From Lunularia cruciata (lineage: Eukaryota > Streptophyta > Marchantiopsida > Lunulariales > Lunulariaceae), in NCBI GenBank assembly GCA_948567375.1, contig OX419758.1:37701001-37765000 (forward strand): a stretch of 64,000 bases of DNA, given 5' to 3'. The position numbers were made by a program, and so were the translations under genes. Positions 1-11,700 of this stretch are shown here, in pieces. The notes beneath the pieces were generated by a model that saw only the letters and a program-made list of their open reading frames with translations, did not search any database and had not been told where the DNA came from. The first letter of the stretch is position 1, and every line of letters begins with the position of its first letter.

Positions 1-600
1 TAAAAATAGATAAGTTACTAAACTAGAGATTGACTTAACTAACATATATATATATATTTCTTGATCAATAGCAATATAAAACTAATAAATAAGCACTAAG
101 CAAAGCATGTAGCAAAATAGAGGATGTAATTAAAGACCAACCAACAAAACTTTGACTCTCTTATGTAGACTACTTTTTTGAAAGATTGTTTTTTTGGGAT
201 AGAAACCTTAGCTTGCTTGTTGAGATAATATTCATAGAAAGATTAAGTGAGTTGAAATACAAAGAGCGTGCAGATTTGATGTCCATGAACTATGAAATAG
301 ATCAACAAATGTGGGGTTTAGCAATCAGATGTGGGGTTTAGCAATCAGATGTGGGGTTTAGTGAATTGCAATAAGAGTAGATGGTATCTTGGCCGAGACA
401 AAGCAAAATGTTAGAGTACTAGATAGAATATATCGCAACAAACTAAATGGACACTTGAGTCTTAAAATGCTAAATTACTAAAGGAAGCAAAAGGTGACAA
501 TAGTAAACCCCCACAAAAGTGCATATGATTTCATAAGCAATGGCCATGGACGGTTGAGTCTTAGAATGCTAAATAATTGCAAGGAAATAGAAGGTTTGTA
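1..600. other. left flank, no gene, short repeats
   Basis: No reading frame here resembles a known protein. A 20-base unit is repeated 2.6 times at 309-360. A block at 452-493 recurs in diverged form at 552-594 (shared words gagtctta and aatgctaaat). The stretch ends in the block 601-671 that is found again beyond the far LTR of the copia element. Confidence 0.5.
309..360. repeat. 20-bp tandem repeat, 2.6 copies
   Basis: The unit atgtggggtttagcaatcag repeats in tandem without mismatches. It is too short and has no spacers, so it is not CRISPR-like; it is a simple microduplication. Confidence 0.85.
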
Positions 601-671
601 TTCACCATTTACTTATAGTGGATACTTACGTTCTCATTTAAAACACAATCAGCCTGTTTGTTTCCAAACCA
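601..671. repeat. flank block, copy 1 (other copy 8299-8370)
   Basis: This 71-base block next to the left copia LTR recurs at 8299-8370, 40 bases beyond the right LTR, in the same orientation and at roughly 85-90 percent identity by eye. Shared words include gtggatact, gttctcattta and gtttccaaacca. A weaker match extends it to 564-671 against 8259-8370, which would make it flush with both LTRs. A copia target duplication is normally about 5 bp. Confidence 0.75.
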
Positions 672-852
672 ATTAGCAGTTTTGCTATCTATTGTCTTGC
701 TAGCCCATCTATGGGGGCTGCCTCTCACTCCCTATAAAGTTAGGTTCAGATTTTAGGGTACTGATTTTCTCTAAAGCATGTACTTTTCCATAGCAAATCA
801 ACCCATTGTACTGCCTTGTTTATCTTCATCTTCAGTCAACACTCTTCATAAT
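672..852 (+). repeat. left LTR of copia element 1
   Basis: It aligns with 8089-8258 over its whole length, with shared words tagcagtttt, tgtcttgctagcc, cagattttagggtact and cttcatcttcagtcaacact. The expected terminal TG is mutated here (aattagcag against tgttagcag in the right copy). Several small indels make it about 10 bases longer than the right copy. Confidence 0.8.
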
Positions 853-853
853 A

Positions 854-868
854 TGGTATCATAGCCGC
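854..868 (+). other. primer binding site (initiator tRNA-Met type)
   Basis: The sequence tggtatcatagccgc lies 1-2 bases after the left LTR. It differs at one position from the common plant PBS complementary to initiator tRNA-Met. It fixes the LTR end and the plus orientation. Confidence 0.8.
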
Positions 869-1054
869 ATCTCAAGTCCAAGGTTACCTTGCATAGAAGA
901 GCTAGAGTCACACAACAGAGCCAGAGTTATTGTGAAGATCTATGCACCGCTACATTGAAGAGTCATGCCTTGAAGGACAAGAGCTAGCTGCAAAGAAAAT
1001 CCATGCACCAAAAGGGTTAAAGCTACATAAAATAGCAACATCATGGACTGGTCA

Positions 1055-1850
1055 ATCCTCCTACAACCTTGATCTGCCTAAGTTCAATGGTCAATTCTTC
1101 CATGCATGGAAAAACAAGATCAAATTGATCTTCAGAATGGAGAAGCTTACCAATTAATCTCTTGTTTTGAAGAACAACACATCACTCCACCTCTAATTCC
1201 AGGTGGAACCATACACTATCTTCTTGTGACAAGCCTTGGCATCAAAGTTGCATGTGATGATAAAAATGATGCACTTACTATTCTAAACAACTTGATTGAG
1301 GAAAATCACTTGTGGATTATCAACAAGATCCAAAGAAAATTGAGGCTTGGGCATAACTCAATGGTATATATGCCTCAGCTGACATCACAACACAAATCTA
1401 CATTCCCTACACAAGTTGAGAATGAAGAATGTAGAAAATGTGGCTAGACACATCGACAACTTCCTCAGATTTTGGATCAATCAAATGCAATTGGTCAACC
1501 AATATCTAAAGGAGAGGCATATACATGTCTTCTTTGAAGTTTGCTAGATGCATATAACACATTCATGAGATCCATGAGATCTCAAACACAATTATCAACC
1601 AAAATTGTGATCTCTTATCTCCTTTTGGAGGAGGCATACCTTTGAGAAGAAGAAACAACAAAAGAATTGTCTACATTGTACTTGAACCAAAGATCTCTAG
1701 AAAGATTAGGCCAGTTCAAGAGAAGGGAGAACTAACAACCCATTGCAAAAGAAAGTTCAACTTCCAAACCTTTCTTTCCAAAGAAATGACAACATTGTAC
1801 CTATTGCAAGAAAAAAGGCCATTTTGCAGAAGACTGTAGGAAACAACTCT
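1055..1850 (+). pseudogene. copia element 1 gag, with zinc knuckle
   Basis: The frame from 942 holds a copia gag N-terminal motif (NLDLPKFNGQFFHAWKNKI). Further gag-like sequence continues through frameshifts. A CCHC zinc knuckle (C-X2-C-X4-H-X4-C) is read at 1796-1837 in a different frame from the surrounding open stretch, starting CTYCKKKGHF. The gene is broken by shifts and stops and is not expressible as read. Confidence 0.75.
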
Positions 1851-1934
1851 CCAAAAACAAGCTCAAAGAGTACTCTAGAACAACTCAACTACTGTTTGTA
1901 ATAGTGACAATGTTAGGCTCTACACAAGTTGATG

Positions 1935-2395
1935 ATAATTGGTATGTTGGTACCGGTATTGTTGATATGTCATATGATGTTAAGACTTTTGTTAAATAAA
2001 AACCATTGTGGGTTAACAAAAGTATTTAATTGGGTGATGACAATCTATGCTCAGTTAAAGAATTGAACAGAATGGCGTAGCAGAGCAAACAAACAAAACC
2101 TTTCTTGAATGCATTGTAGCAATGCTAATGCATGTTGGCCTCTCTCATTGCTACAAGGGCGAGGCAATTTATACAACTACCTATTTGAAATTTTTTTCTC
2201 CTTCTCCAAGCTATTCCAAATGGCACTACTCCTTAGCTATTGTGGTATGGAATTGACCTTGATCTCTCTCATTTTGTATGTTTTTGGAAGTACAGCATTT
2301 GCTCACATAAGAAATCCCATCAAGGCAAAATTGACCCAAAAGGCCATTGAGTATATCTTCCTTGGCTACTCCACGGTAACCAAAGGGTATTAACT
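1935..2395 (+). pseudogene. copia element 1 protease and integrase remnants
   Basis: At about 1938 a diverged protease active-site region is visible (DDNWYVGTGIVDMSYD); the usual Asp of the D-S/T-G triad is Gly here. At about 2060-2140 the integrase C-terminal core follows directly (IEQNGVAEQTNKTFLEC). It is followed up to 2395 by the region after the core, ending with YIFLGYSTVTKGY, typical of copia integrase. The missing middle shows a large internal deletion. Confidence 0.8.
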
Positions 2396-2879
2396 ACAAC
2401 AAAAGGACAAAAAAAGATCCTTGAAAGTCTATCTACCACCTTTACACCTCTCCTTGCCTCTCTGGTACCATAAAATATTCAGCCACCTTCCTTTGTCCTC
2501 ATTGATTCCCTTTATCAATGTCTCCCATTATTCACATCAAACCTTATTATATACATGTTAATTCTTGGCAACCATGGTCATCATCAATTATAGCCAACCC
2601 TAATGTGTCATCAAATGTTGGCCCATTATAGATGTTGGCAATGCCTCATCCAATGCAATTGGGATCGAGTCCAATAGGAGTTTCTCCTCATGACCTTTTG
2701 TCCCTTTGTTGCACCAATGCTCCTACTCATGCCTTGCTCCAACACTTTGATGTTCTTGGTTTTTCCCCCTTCTATACTTGGTCTAACCTTTAAAGGAGAG
2801 CATGCATGCATGCACAAAATTGCTGAAATTTATAACCAATTAGAAGAGGAAAAGTGAAGACAACACAAAAGCCTATTAA

Positions 2880-3222
2880 CTTACCTTGAGGACTTGAAGC
2901 ACATCCCCACTACCTTCAAACAGACTATGGATTTTTCTGATGCTTATTGATAGTAGGAAGCTATGAATCATGAATTTGTTTTGGAGAAGAACAACACTTG
3001 GACCTTGACTGAATTACCCAAAGGTAAGAATGTGGTCATTCATAAATGGATTTTTAAAATCAAATACAACTTAGATGGCTCTATCAATCAATACAAAGCA
3101 AGATTGGTAGCCAAAGGTGACACTTAGGTTTATAAAAGAGACTTTATGAGACATTTTCTTCAGTGGTGAGAATCCCGTCTGTTCAAATTCTATTTTAATT
3201 GGTTGCACAATTCAATATGGAA
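2880..3222 (+). pseudogene. copia element 1 reverse transcriptase, N-terminal part
   Basis: The translation contains ALEKNNTW-like and HKWIFKIKYNLDGS motifs, then YKARLVAKG and diverged VYKRD, the start of copia RVT_2. Stops occur within it. The frame continues to the last base before the assembly gap. The missing remainder is displaced to about 7780 by the nested element. Confidence 0.8.
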
Positions 3223-3422
3223 NNNNNNNNNNNNNNNNNNNNNNNNNNNNNNNNNNNNNNNNNNNNNNNNNNNNNNNNNNNNNNNNNNNNNNNNNNNNNN
3301 NNNNNNNNNNNNNNNNNNNNNNNNNNNNNNNNNNNNNNNNNNNNNNNNNNNNNNNNNNNNNNNNNNNNNNNNNNNNNNNNNNNNNNNNNNNNNNNNNNNN
3401 NNNNNNNNNNNNNNNNNNNNNN
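3223..3422. other. assembly gap (200 N)
   Basis: This is an unbroken run of exactly 200 N, probably a fixed-size placeholder. It hides the junction between copia element 1 and the 3' end, including any LTR, of the nested copia element 2. Confidence 0.99.
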
Positions 3423-4680
3423 CAAAGCCTTTGTGAAGATGCTAGCTACCAATTGATTTATCCCTAAAAATATGAGATCTATCTCACCTGCTAGTACCTT
3501 CTCCCTAATGAAATGATGTTGCACCTCAATGTGTTTTGTCCTAGCATGAAACATGGGATTCCTAGCAAGTCTAATACTACTCCTATTATCTACATAGATA
3601 ACAATCACACCAAAGACACATATGCCAATATCAACAAGTAACCTCCAAAGCCAAACTGCCTCACATGTAGTGTTTGTTGCACCTTTATACCCTACTTTGC
3701 AAGAAGATAAGGATACCATAGCTTGCTTTTTGAGGACTAGCTAATATTTGCACTCCCCAAGTTGAAAGCATAACCAGATGTGGAGTGTCTATCTGAAGTA
3801 CTCCTTGCCTAATCTGAGTTTGTAAATCCACACAATTGCACACTCTCTGTGACTACATAATGAAGTCCAAATTGTATAGTGACTTTCAAGGAGTCTGCAT
3901 GAATTGACTCTCAATTCTCACAATGTAGCTCAAATTTGACCTAATGATGGTGAGGTAGATCAAACTTCCCATCATCTATCTATACATAATAGGATCTTCA
4001 AGCGGTTCCTCCTCAACAAGAATCAACTTTAAATTCTGTTCTAAGGGTGTGGATACGGGCTTGCATGCTATCATACCATACTTGGCAAGCATGTCAATAG
4101 CATACTATCATTGCAATAGATACATAACTTCACCATCCTTGATAAACTTGACTACAAGAAAGTATCTTAACTTCCCTAAGTTCTTCATCTTAAACGCAAC
4201 TTGCAACCTATGTTTTATTTATTTACTCCACTTCTCACACCTCCCACTCAATATCAAATCGTCCACATAGATTGTAACAACAATGAAACAACTTGATGTA
4301 CTCAACACATAGATTGAGGAGGTTGAATTGCACACTCTGAACCCAAGTTCATGCAAAACACTAGTGATTTTACCGTACCAAGCTCTAAGAGCTTGCTTGG
4401 TCCATATAAGGCCTTTTGCAACCTGCACACTTGAGTTGACAAATTTAGGTCTTCATACCCAAGTGGCTGCACCATATACATCTCCTCTTGAAGATCTCCA
4501 TTCAAGAAGATATCCTTCACATCCATCTGATGAAACTTCCAACACTTACTAATTGCTACTACTATTATTATTTGAATAGTAGCCATCTTAGCAATAAGAC
4601 TAAATGTCTCGTCATAATCAATTCTATGCTCGTGTGCATAACCCTTGACTAACAACTTGGCTTTATACCTACTCACAAAA
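3423..4680 (-). pseudogene. copia element 2 reverse transcriptase and RNase H
   Basis: RT motifs are visible at 4676-4219: SRYKAKLLVKGYAHEHRIDY, QMDVKDIFLNGDLQEEMYM, KQALRAWYGKI and IYVDDLILSG with the YVDD catalytic box. RNase H follows at 3719-3423 (IYVDNRSSIRLARNP, RTKHIEVQHHFIREKV, ending IFTKAL). The frames are interrupted by stops and shifts. Confidence 0.85.
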
Positions 4681-5245
4681 CCATCCTAGTTTTTCTTGTT
4701 CTTGTATATTCATTTACTGCCAATTGTGTTCTTACCCAATGGTAAGTCCACTAATGCCCAAGTTTGTTGTTGGCTTAGGGCAGCAATCTCCTCATCCAAG
4801 GCTACCATTTATTGCTTGTTTTGTAATGCATCTTGAATAGGATTTGGCTCTTGTTCTTTGAGCACGTTCACCATATATGCATGAGGAGGCAATGAAAAAC
4901 CATCATGCATGAACCTTTGAACCAGATGTTTGACTATGCTTTGGATGTTGAGACAATTGGTCCACTGTAGAACCATCAATGCTACCTCTTGCATTTGCCA
5001 CTGCACTTGTGGCATCCCTAGGGCAATCTAGAATGTGAGCATCAAAAACTGCACTATGTTAGGTTCTTGGTCAAACTTTGGTCTATACCACACTTTGCTG
5101 GATCATGGACACTACACATTTGAAGCTTCTGCCACTCCAGTACCTTCAATAGTGGATTCTATCTGCTGATCAGTATGCTCTCCCTCAAGAAGCAATTGAG
5201 GAGTGAGAAATAGGCTCAAGCGGTGCATACCAAGCCTTTTGCTCA

Positions 5246-6115
5246 TCAAACACAACATCCATAGACACATACAAATTTTATTATAGAGAGATCATAACAT
5301 TTATAGCCCTTTGCATGGAGAGAATAGTAAAGGAATACACAATACATAGCTTTGGGATTGATTTTGATGTGCTTTTCATTTGGAATGTGCAGAAAACACA
5401 CACAACCAAGAATTTTCAAATAGGAAAGGTCAGGCTTATTGCCTATGAACATTGATGTTGGGGAGCAAGAAGGCACTACAATGGATGGATATTTGTTCAT
5501 CAGGTAAACTACATATGCAATGGTTTCTACCCAATAGAATTTTAGGCATATGAGTCTCATTAAGCATGCATGGCCTTGGCTGTTTGACCGTTCTTGCATT
5601 TGGCAACTCTATTCTATCGTGGACTATAACTATAGATCTACTGGCATTGGATGCCATGATGTTGCAAATACATTGTGAATTCTATGAATAGATATTCACC
5701 ACCTCCATCTAATCAGAACTGAAGGATATGGTGTCAAGATTGCTTCTCTACAAGGATCTTAAAGCTTTGGAAAACAAAAACACCTCAGATATTTGCTCCA
5801 AGAAATATACCCAAGTGAATCTAGAGAATCATCTATGAAAGATACAAAGTACTGTGAACCGTTCAAGTTGGATGTCAAAGCTGTCCATACATCATTGTGC
5901 ACTAACTCAAGTAGTTTGGTGGTATGTTTTCCTTGGTGACTGAAGTGCTACCTAGCCTATTTTCCAAATTTACAAGCGGGGAAAATCTTTGGACAATCAC
6001 TACTTGTAAACCGTAGAAGACTTGGAACTTTAATTGTGTTTGGTAGATTCTTGAGCTTTTGGACATTCATGTGTCCAAGGTGCTTATACCAAATTTGCAT
6101 ATCAGTCACTAGTGG
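5246..6115 (-). pseudogene. copia element 2 integrase remnants
   Basis: Near 6115-6020 the pre-integrase motif LGHMNVQKLKNL and a following Cys-containing stretch are read. The region after the integrase core spans 5599-5246 (AYVVYLMNKYPS, LKILGCVCFLHIPNEK, GYKCYD). The catalytic core between them is decayed. Confidence 0.75.
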
Positions 6116-6185
6116 TCCACTTTGTCCATACATTATTGCTTGAATCTAAGGCATTGTGATTGCTAGTTTGAACAACGTACCACAT

Positions 6186-7500
6186 CTAGTCCCTATAGTT
6201 ATCATTGTCTATGTAACTCCTTTGAATCACACAACCATCTAGATTAAATAGAACATGATAATCGTACTCTACCAATTGGGCTACTAAGACAAGATTGCAA
6301 GTGATGGTGTGTATAAAGAGAATGTCACATAATGCAAAAACCTTGGACTTTGAGGCAACAACAAGCACTTTATACTAGGGTGATCTGATGTTTGGTGTCA
6401 TCGCTTGTAACAACAACAAGATGTTGGACTAGTTTGAGATGACTGAACCAATCTTTATGGGCTATCATGTGATTATTGGCTCCAAAATCAATGTACCACT
6501 CCTCAATGGGCTGCACCATAGTCACCATGACATAAGTCATTGTCAATAGACTCACTTCTTCATGATCATTGCAGTCATCAAAATCACAAGATGCAAAATT
6601 CTATTGAGCAATGTGGCCTCAACTAGTATTATGGTGTTGTTGTTGTTGTTACCGCTTGTGATAGTCATGAGTACAGTGTCCTTTTGCACCATAATGGTTA
6701 AATGCACAAGGGGAATATAGCCTTTGCTTTGTTCTAAACTTGACTCTCTTGTGGTTTGGCGGGTCCATGGATTTGGTAATGATTTGGAGGTTGATGTTGA
6801 TCGCCATGAACACCTCTGCCATTACTACTATGTTGAAAACTCCCACATCCAAAAACATGGCCGTTGCCTTGACCTCTGCTTGCAAGTGCATACAAAGCTT
6901 GATCTTGCTATTGTAAATTGGAGGAAGACAGTTGGATTCCTATCAGGCATGTCTCTTAACTTACGAACAAGGGAGTCAGATCTTGAAGTGAAAGAAATTT
7001 CTCACGCATAACATTAGACGTTTGAAAAGATTGGTACTTAGGACCCAAGCCTTATAAGGTGATCATGCTAACATTATCATCATCTACTATGCCTCCAATA
7101 TTGCAAAGTTGGTCAACAATACTCTTAATGGACAACATGTATTAACATGTATGCATTCATGGATTGTGACCATTTCTTGACAACATTGAGTTTTTGTTTC
7201 AACTGCAACTTGCATGCCTTGGTAGATGTGTTGAACACCTTGCAAATTGTCTCCCATGCACTTTGTGGTGTCTTTGCATCTTGAACATAGCCACACATTG
7301 AAGCAAAAATGGAAATTATAAAGTAGTGCAAAACTTGGTTGGCTTGCTTCTTCCATTTTCTCACCTTTGGACTCTTAGCATCTCCTCCCCAATCACAAGC
7401 TCCCATAGTTCTTGTCCCATAAGGAAGTCTTTCATGTGCAATTTTCATACTACAATGTTGTCCTTGTCAAGCTTCTTGCTTGTGATGGAGCTTGCACTAA
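6186..7500 (-). pseudogene. copia element 2 gag and protease
   Basis: The gag N-terminal part includes HMKDFLMGQELWELVIGGDA and DAKTPQSAWETICKVFN (about 7460-7230). A degraded CCHC box lies near 6700-6650 (GAKGHCTHD). The protease active-site region reads EEWYIDFGANNHMIAHKDW at about 6495, with the D-S-G triad altered to D-F-G. Just downstream is a typical copia stretch ending YHVLFNLDGCVIQ (6368-6186). Confidence 0.8.
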
Positions 7501-7779
7501 ATTCAGCCGTGGTCAAATTGGGGCGAAAAGTTTTACATTTTAAGGGATCACTTCAATTTTTGCCTTCATACTCTAAAACATACTCTAAAACGTATAGTTT
7601 TCTTGGCATTCCTTGGCGACATCACGGAGGTCTCTTTGAACGGCTGTTTTTCACTAGACAAATTCTTGACTTTCTTGTCTTCTTTCGGGGTCGATAGACA
7701 CGCACGTTCAAAGCGGTGCAAAATCAGGAGCAGAGTTGATACCCTATGTAAGGAGGTTATGCATATCACTAAACCATTT

Positions 7780-8075
7780 CTAGCCGGGTGCGATCCGGGG
7801 CCGCATTCATATCCAAGATTAAAATTATTGACGTTACAATGTCAAAGCCGAAATGGATTCTGTGCCCTTTCAAGCTGCGGTTGAAAGACTAGTGTGTGCA
7901 ATGACATGTACCGGACCCGACATCTCCTATGCTGTGAGCACAATTTCTCAGTTTATGTTCAATCCAAGAATCATTCGCTGGAAAGCGGTGCTGGTACCCA
8001 ATATCATGATGAAGCCTTTAGCAAGGGACAAGCATCTGTATTCTTGGCACAAACTAGATCTCAGATGGCAATAGA
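7780..8075 (+). pseudogene. copia element 1 RT-RNase H connecting region
   Basis: The frame from 7853 reads DSVPFQAAVERLVCAM and TGPDISYAVSTISQFM, the conserved stretch between copia RT and RNase H. The remainder of RNase H is missing, and the right LTR starts at 8089. This shows that element 1 resumes on the far side of element 2. Confidence 0.85.
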
Positions 8076-8088
8076 TAGTAAGTAGGAG

Positions 8089-8258
8089 TGTTAGCAGTTT
8101 TACTATCTCCTGTCTTGCTAGCCCTGCGGCGGCTCCCTTTCACTCTCCGGGTAATTGGGTTCAGATTTTAGGGTACTAATTTGCTGTAAAGCATATCAAA
8201 TCAACCCATCGGACTGTCTCGTCCATCTTCATCTTCAGTCAACACTACTCCTAATACA
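8089..8258 (+). repeat. right LTR of copia element 1
   Basis: This 170-base LTR starts TGTTAG and ends AATACA, with canonical TG and CA termini. It matches 672-852. Confidence 0.85.
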
Positions 8259-8298
8259 GAATGCAGATTGAACCTACAGTATTTAAGTTTCACATCCA

Positions 8299-8370
8299 TT
8301 CACCCGTTATTTACAGTGGATACTTTATGTTCTCATTTAATACACAATCAGCCCGTTCGTTTCCAAACCA
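8299..8370. repeat. flank block, copy 2
   Basis: This is a direct copy of 601-671, lying 40 bases outside the right LTR. See the left copy for the comparison. Confidence 0.75.
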
Positions 8371-8721
8371 TGAAATCGGATTGTTGACCATCATTCTGTT
8401 TTACGGGTAAGATAACATTTCTCATAAAACGCTTACAATTTCTGTTAGCTCGTCTTGACGTGTGTATCATCATGCCACTCAATCTTTCTACTGCAACCGT
8501 CTCATAATTTGGATAATATTTACAATTTCAATCACAAGACATATATGTAATGGCCATGATAGAAGATGTCTACGGGGGACGACAATGAAATCGTTGTCTA
8601 TTACCCTACATACTCTCAGATTTAGTATTCCCTCATAAGGAAAACGTTCGTTCCTGTTCTACAAGTTTACATTCCCGGATGTTTTTGAAACATCAGCCTG
8701 CACATGTAAGATACTCTGCAT
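8371..8721. other. 3' flank of the kinase gene
   Basis: No reading frame is supported here. The segment lies immediately downstream of the minus-strand kinase stop codon and probably holds its 3' untranslated region. No clear polyadenylation hexamer was singled out. Confidence 0.4.
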
Positions 8722-11700
8722 TCAGCCGTATATTCGTCCTTGAATACGACCTGTTAGATTATACAAGAATAAGCATGGTACGGCAGCATCCATGATTGAT
8801 AACTCTGGGTCCAAGCTCCGGGCAAAGCCCACAAGTACACAAACAGCCACCACCAACGATGCATATGCGCTGTCAATCGTGACTTCGTGCTTCCTACACA
8901 GCTGCAAAACCTGAATTTCAAGCCACCAGGTGCAACTCTATTAGCGTATACAACTTGCATATATTACGTTCTATAATCACACCGTGAACCACTAAGGTAG
9001 CTGACGAATCAGTAGAGTGAAAATTATTCACTGCATGACACCACTTCGCTTCTAAGGAACTCACTTTTATCAAAACTTTGTTGAGATCGATTGGAGAGTG
9101 CTCTAAATTACACTCCTGGCTGAAAAGATCTTTCATGTCCTTTGCCAGAAGTTCCGGAGTCGTGCAGGTTTGCTCATGTGGCCATGAGAATTGAAGTAAG
9201 TGATACGCCTGGAATGGTATTGCAAAATGATTACTGCATATATTTCACTGCGTACAGGAGTCAAGGCTTCGAACGAATATTCCATTCACTCTACAGAACG
9301 GTCATCTAGCAATGTGTCAAGAAGAAATAGGGACACTCATGGAATTTGCTGGAAAAAAATATGCTCAAAAGATATCTACCGCTCGTTCCCCATTGCCGGC
9401 CCCGATCATCATAATGAAGGAAAGGAAGTGGTGGCGAACACTTGGAGATAGTTCCTCGGCCAAACCAAAGTCGAGTAGCACGAGTTGAAGTTTTTGTTGG
9501 GCTCCTTCTGCTTCATCTGGGGATGGAACAGATGTCCTCATCAGGATCAAGAGACGATAGCTTGACAAATATTATATTGAAGGCCACGAATTTGGGTGGG
9601 AACAGAATTACTTGATAGACACAAACCCCTCATGCCCACGTTGGGACGAGGTGATAGTGACGGACGTATACATACCTGTACTCCTGGCTAAAATGTTTCC
9701 TGGATGCAAATCGGTATGCACAAAGTTGTCAGTGAGCATCATCTTCAAATATGTATCAACTCCCACAGCTGCGATCTGCGATAAAGACCAGTGCATGTCA
9801 GATGATGCGTGAGTTGCCCTTGATAGCATCTCCTCTAGCTTGGCCCTGCTTTTAAGAACAAGAAAGGGGCCGCACAAAATGCCCAAAGGTTGTACCAGAT
9901 AGATCGACTCATGAGTTGGAGAAAACACAGACCAAACAAAATGTCCTAAGTTTAGTGACTAATGCTATTTACAAATCTTTTCAACCTAACAGAATGCAAC
10001 TTTTATCAACCAAATGAGCGGATGGCCCATACCTGTGTGTTTAGAGAGCTGCGGTGCTTCAGAAATTCATGTAATGCGTGTCCTCTCTCGAAACTCTCGA
10101 CAATAACACCTTCAGAGACCTGTTTGAGGAAGAACAATCTTTTACGTTTCGCAGACAAGGTAGCCATTTCACTAACTGACATCAAGGAAAGGGAAAATGT
10201 GATGATGCACAATACCGGCTAACACCGCTCCATATACAAAAACATCAGCTTCAGTACGAGAACTGGGGTTATTTGATGGACACTCACAAGGTCGGGAATA
10301 AGCTTGGGAAAGATAACTGTTGAGTGTAAACCCTGGAAGTTTTTATGAAACCTTGCTAAGTTCTCAGCCTCCACACGAAGATCAGCCTGCCCACCCACTC
10401 ACCATATCGTTAAGTAACGGGTATAGAAGTTTAAATCTTATTTAGTTCAAATCTTATGCTCTACACTATAGAGTAGAGCATAGAGTAGAGCATACCCAGT
10501 TGCAGAACTTCTCACAAGCAAAGTTAAAGTGCATCACTTTTTAATTCATATGAAGCACACCTGCGCAGTAAGGGTGTGGGAGAATTGGTCCACACTCTCT
10601 CGAAGTTTGAGCCAGCGCAAAGCAGGAAGTTCTTGTGCCCAGTTCGCCAATGCTGACATTATCTGAAAGTCCTGGAAAATCCGTAATGCAACGGAAGGAT
10701 GTCTTACCTGTACAGCATGCATAAAAGGCCACAAACCAAATCATGATGAGGAATTAAGCATGTGGTGCAAACTTTGGCATGGGTGGGAGTCACACGTGAT
10801 CCCCCCTAATTTGCGGCAAAAAATGGTAGGAAACCTATCGTTATTATAATGATATGTCGGGAGACATACTTTCACAGCGACTTCACTTGGCATTCCATCC
10901 CGCTGATCCTTCAACTTTGCTCTGTAAACCTGACAGGCATGCACACATTAATCAGCACAAACCATAATCGACAGGTAGGACACTGAAAATCTACAGTTTT
11001 AGAAAGGAGTCTTGAAAAAGTAGTATCATTATCAAATAAAAAACAATATCGACCGCCCTCAATGTAAAGAGTAAACGATGAAGACATCAGGAAGTTGACA
11101 TCCTTTCCCTGTAATTGTCTTGAGGGGAAAGTCTGTGTAACAAAACCTCTGAAGAATGACATGCCTAGAGAAGTCAGAGGCAGTGAACTTCATCCATGGG
11201 AAAGCCAGCAACCTTCCATTTCGTCCATGTCTCGTATCGCAGCTTCGTATGAGTGGTTTTGTCCAGCAGAGAATGCATTCTATGAAAGTTAACTCCACAC
11301 TTCATGGCATCACTCACCTGCGCTATGCTTCCAGATGCACAAGGCTTCTTTGGAAAGTCGACAAATATATCTTCAATCGGCCGACCAAGATTTTCAATCA
11401 CAGCCTTCCTGGTCTGCTTATAGCTGTGCTCAGGCGCTCGATCATGAAGACGTCCCAAGTAGTGACACATATCCTCCGGGAAGAGGTCTTCTCTAGTTGC
11501 AGACCACTTCAAGCGGAAAAGAATAACATGGTTGTCAGATGTATTCACTTGATGGTACGCCACTGGAAACAGTAGATATACGCTGTCAAACTAAATTCAA
11601 TAATGAAAGGCTGAAAACTAATGTTTCTATAACAGGACGTTATCAGCTTCCAAAGGTGGCTTCAGCAACTGAGTTTTGAAAGTCACGGAGCATGCTGGAG

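Larger units (their letters stand above)
3423..7540 (-). mobile_element. nested Ty1/copia element 2, degenerate
   Basis: On the minus strand, from high to low coordinates, there are gag (about 7500-7100), a worn zinc knuckle (about 6660), protease (about 6500), pre-integrase zinc region (about 6060), integrase C-terminal part (5600-5246), reverse transcriptase (4676-4219) and RNase H (3719-3423). This order is copia. Element 1 sequence flanks it on both sides, so it inserted into element 1. Its 3' end is in the gap. Its 5' LTR was not securely identified between 7540 and 7780; a weak PBS-like word reads on the minus strand near 7735-7748. Confidence 0.8.
672..8258 (+). mobile_element. Ty1/copia LTR retrotransposon, degenerate, with nested insertion
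   Basis: The element is bounded by two similar LTRs (about 672-852 and 8089-8258). It has a tRNA-Met-type primer binding site, then gag with a zinc knuckle, protease, the end of integrase and the start of reverse transcriptase in copia order, all on the plus strand. The reverse transcriptase runs into the gap at 3223 and resumes at about 7780, because a second copia element in opposite orientation (3423 to about 7540) is inserted in it. Stops and frameshifts are numerous, and much of protease and integrase is deleted. It lies just downstream of the kinase gene. Confidence 0.85.

Noticed and set aside
309-360. CRISPR-like array
   Set aside because: Direct tandem units without spacers in a plant nuclear sequence.
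3195-3719. 174-residue frame crossing the gap
   Set aside because: The N run is translated as unknown residues. Only the part above 3422 (copia RNase H) is real.
11156-11575. 139-residue plus-strand frame
   Set aside because: Antisense to kinase exon 6 and flanking introns; no known motif.
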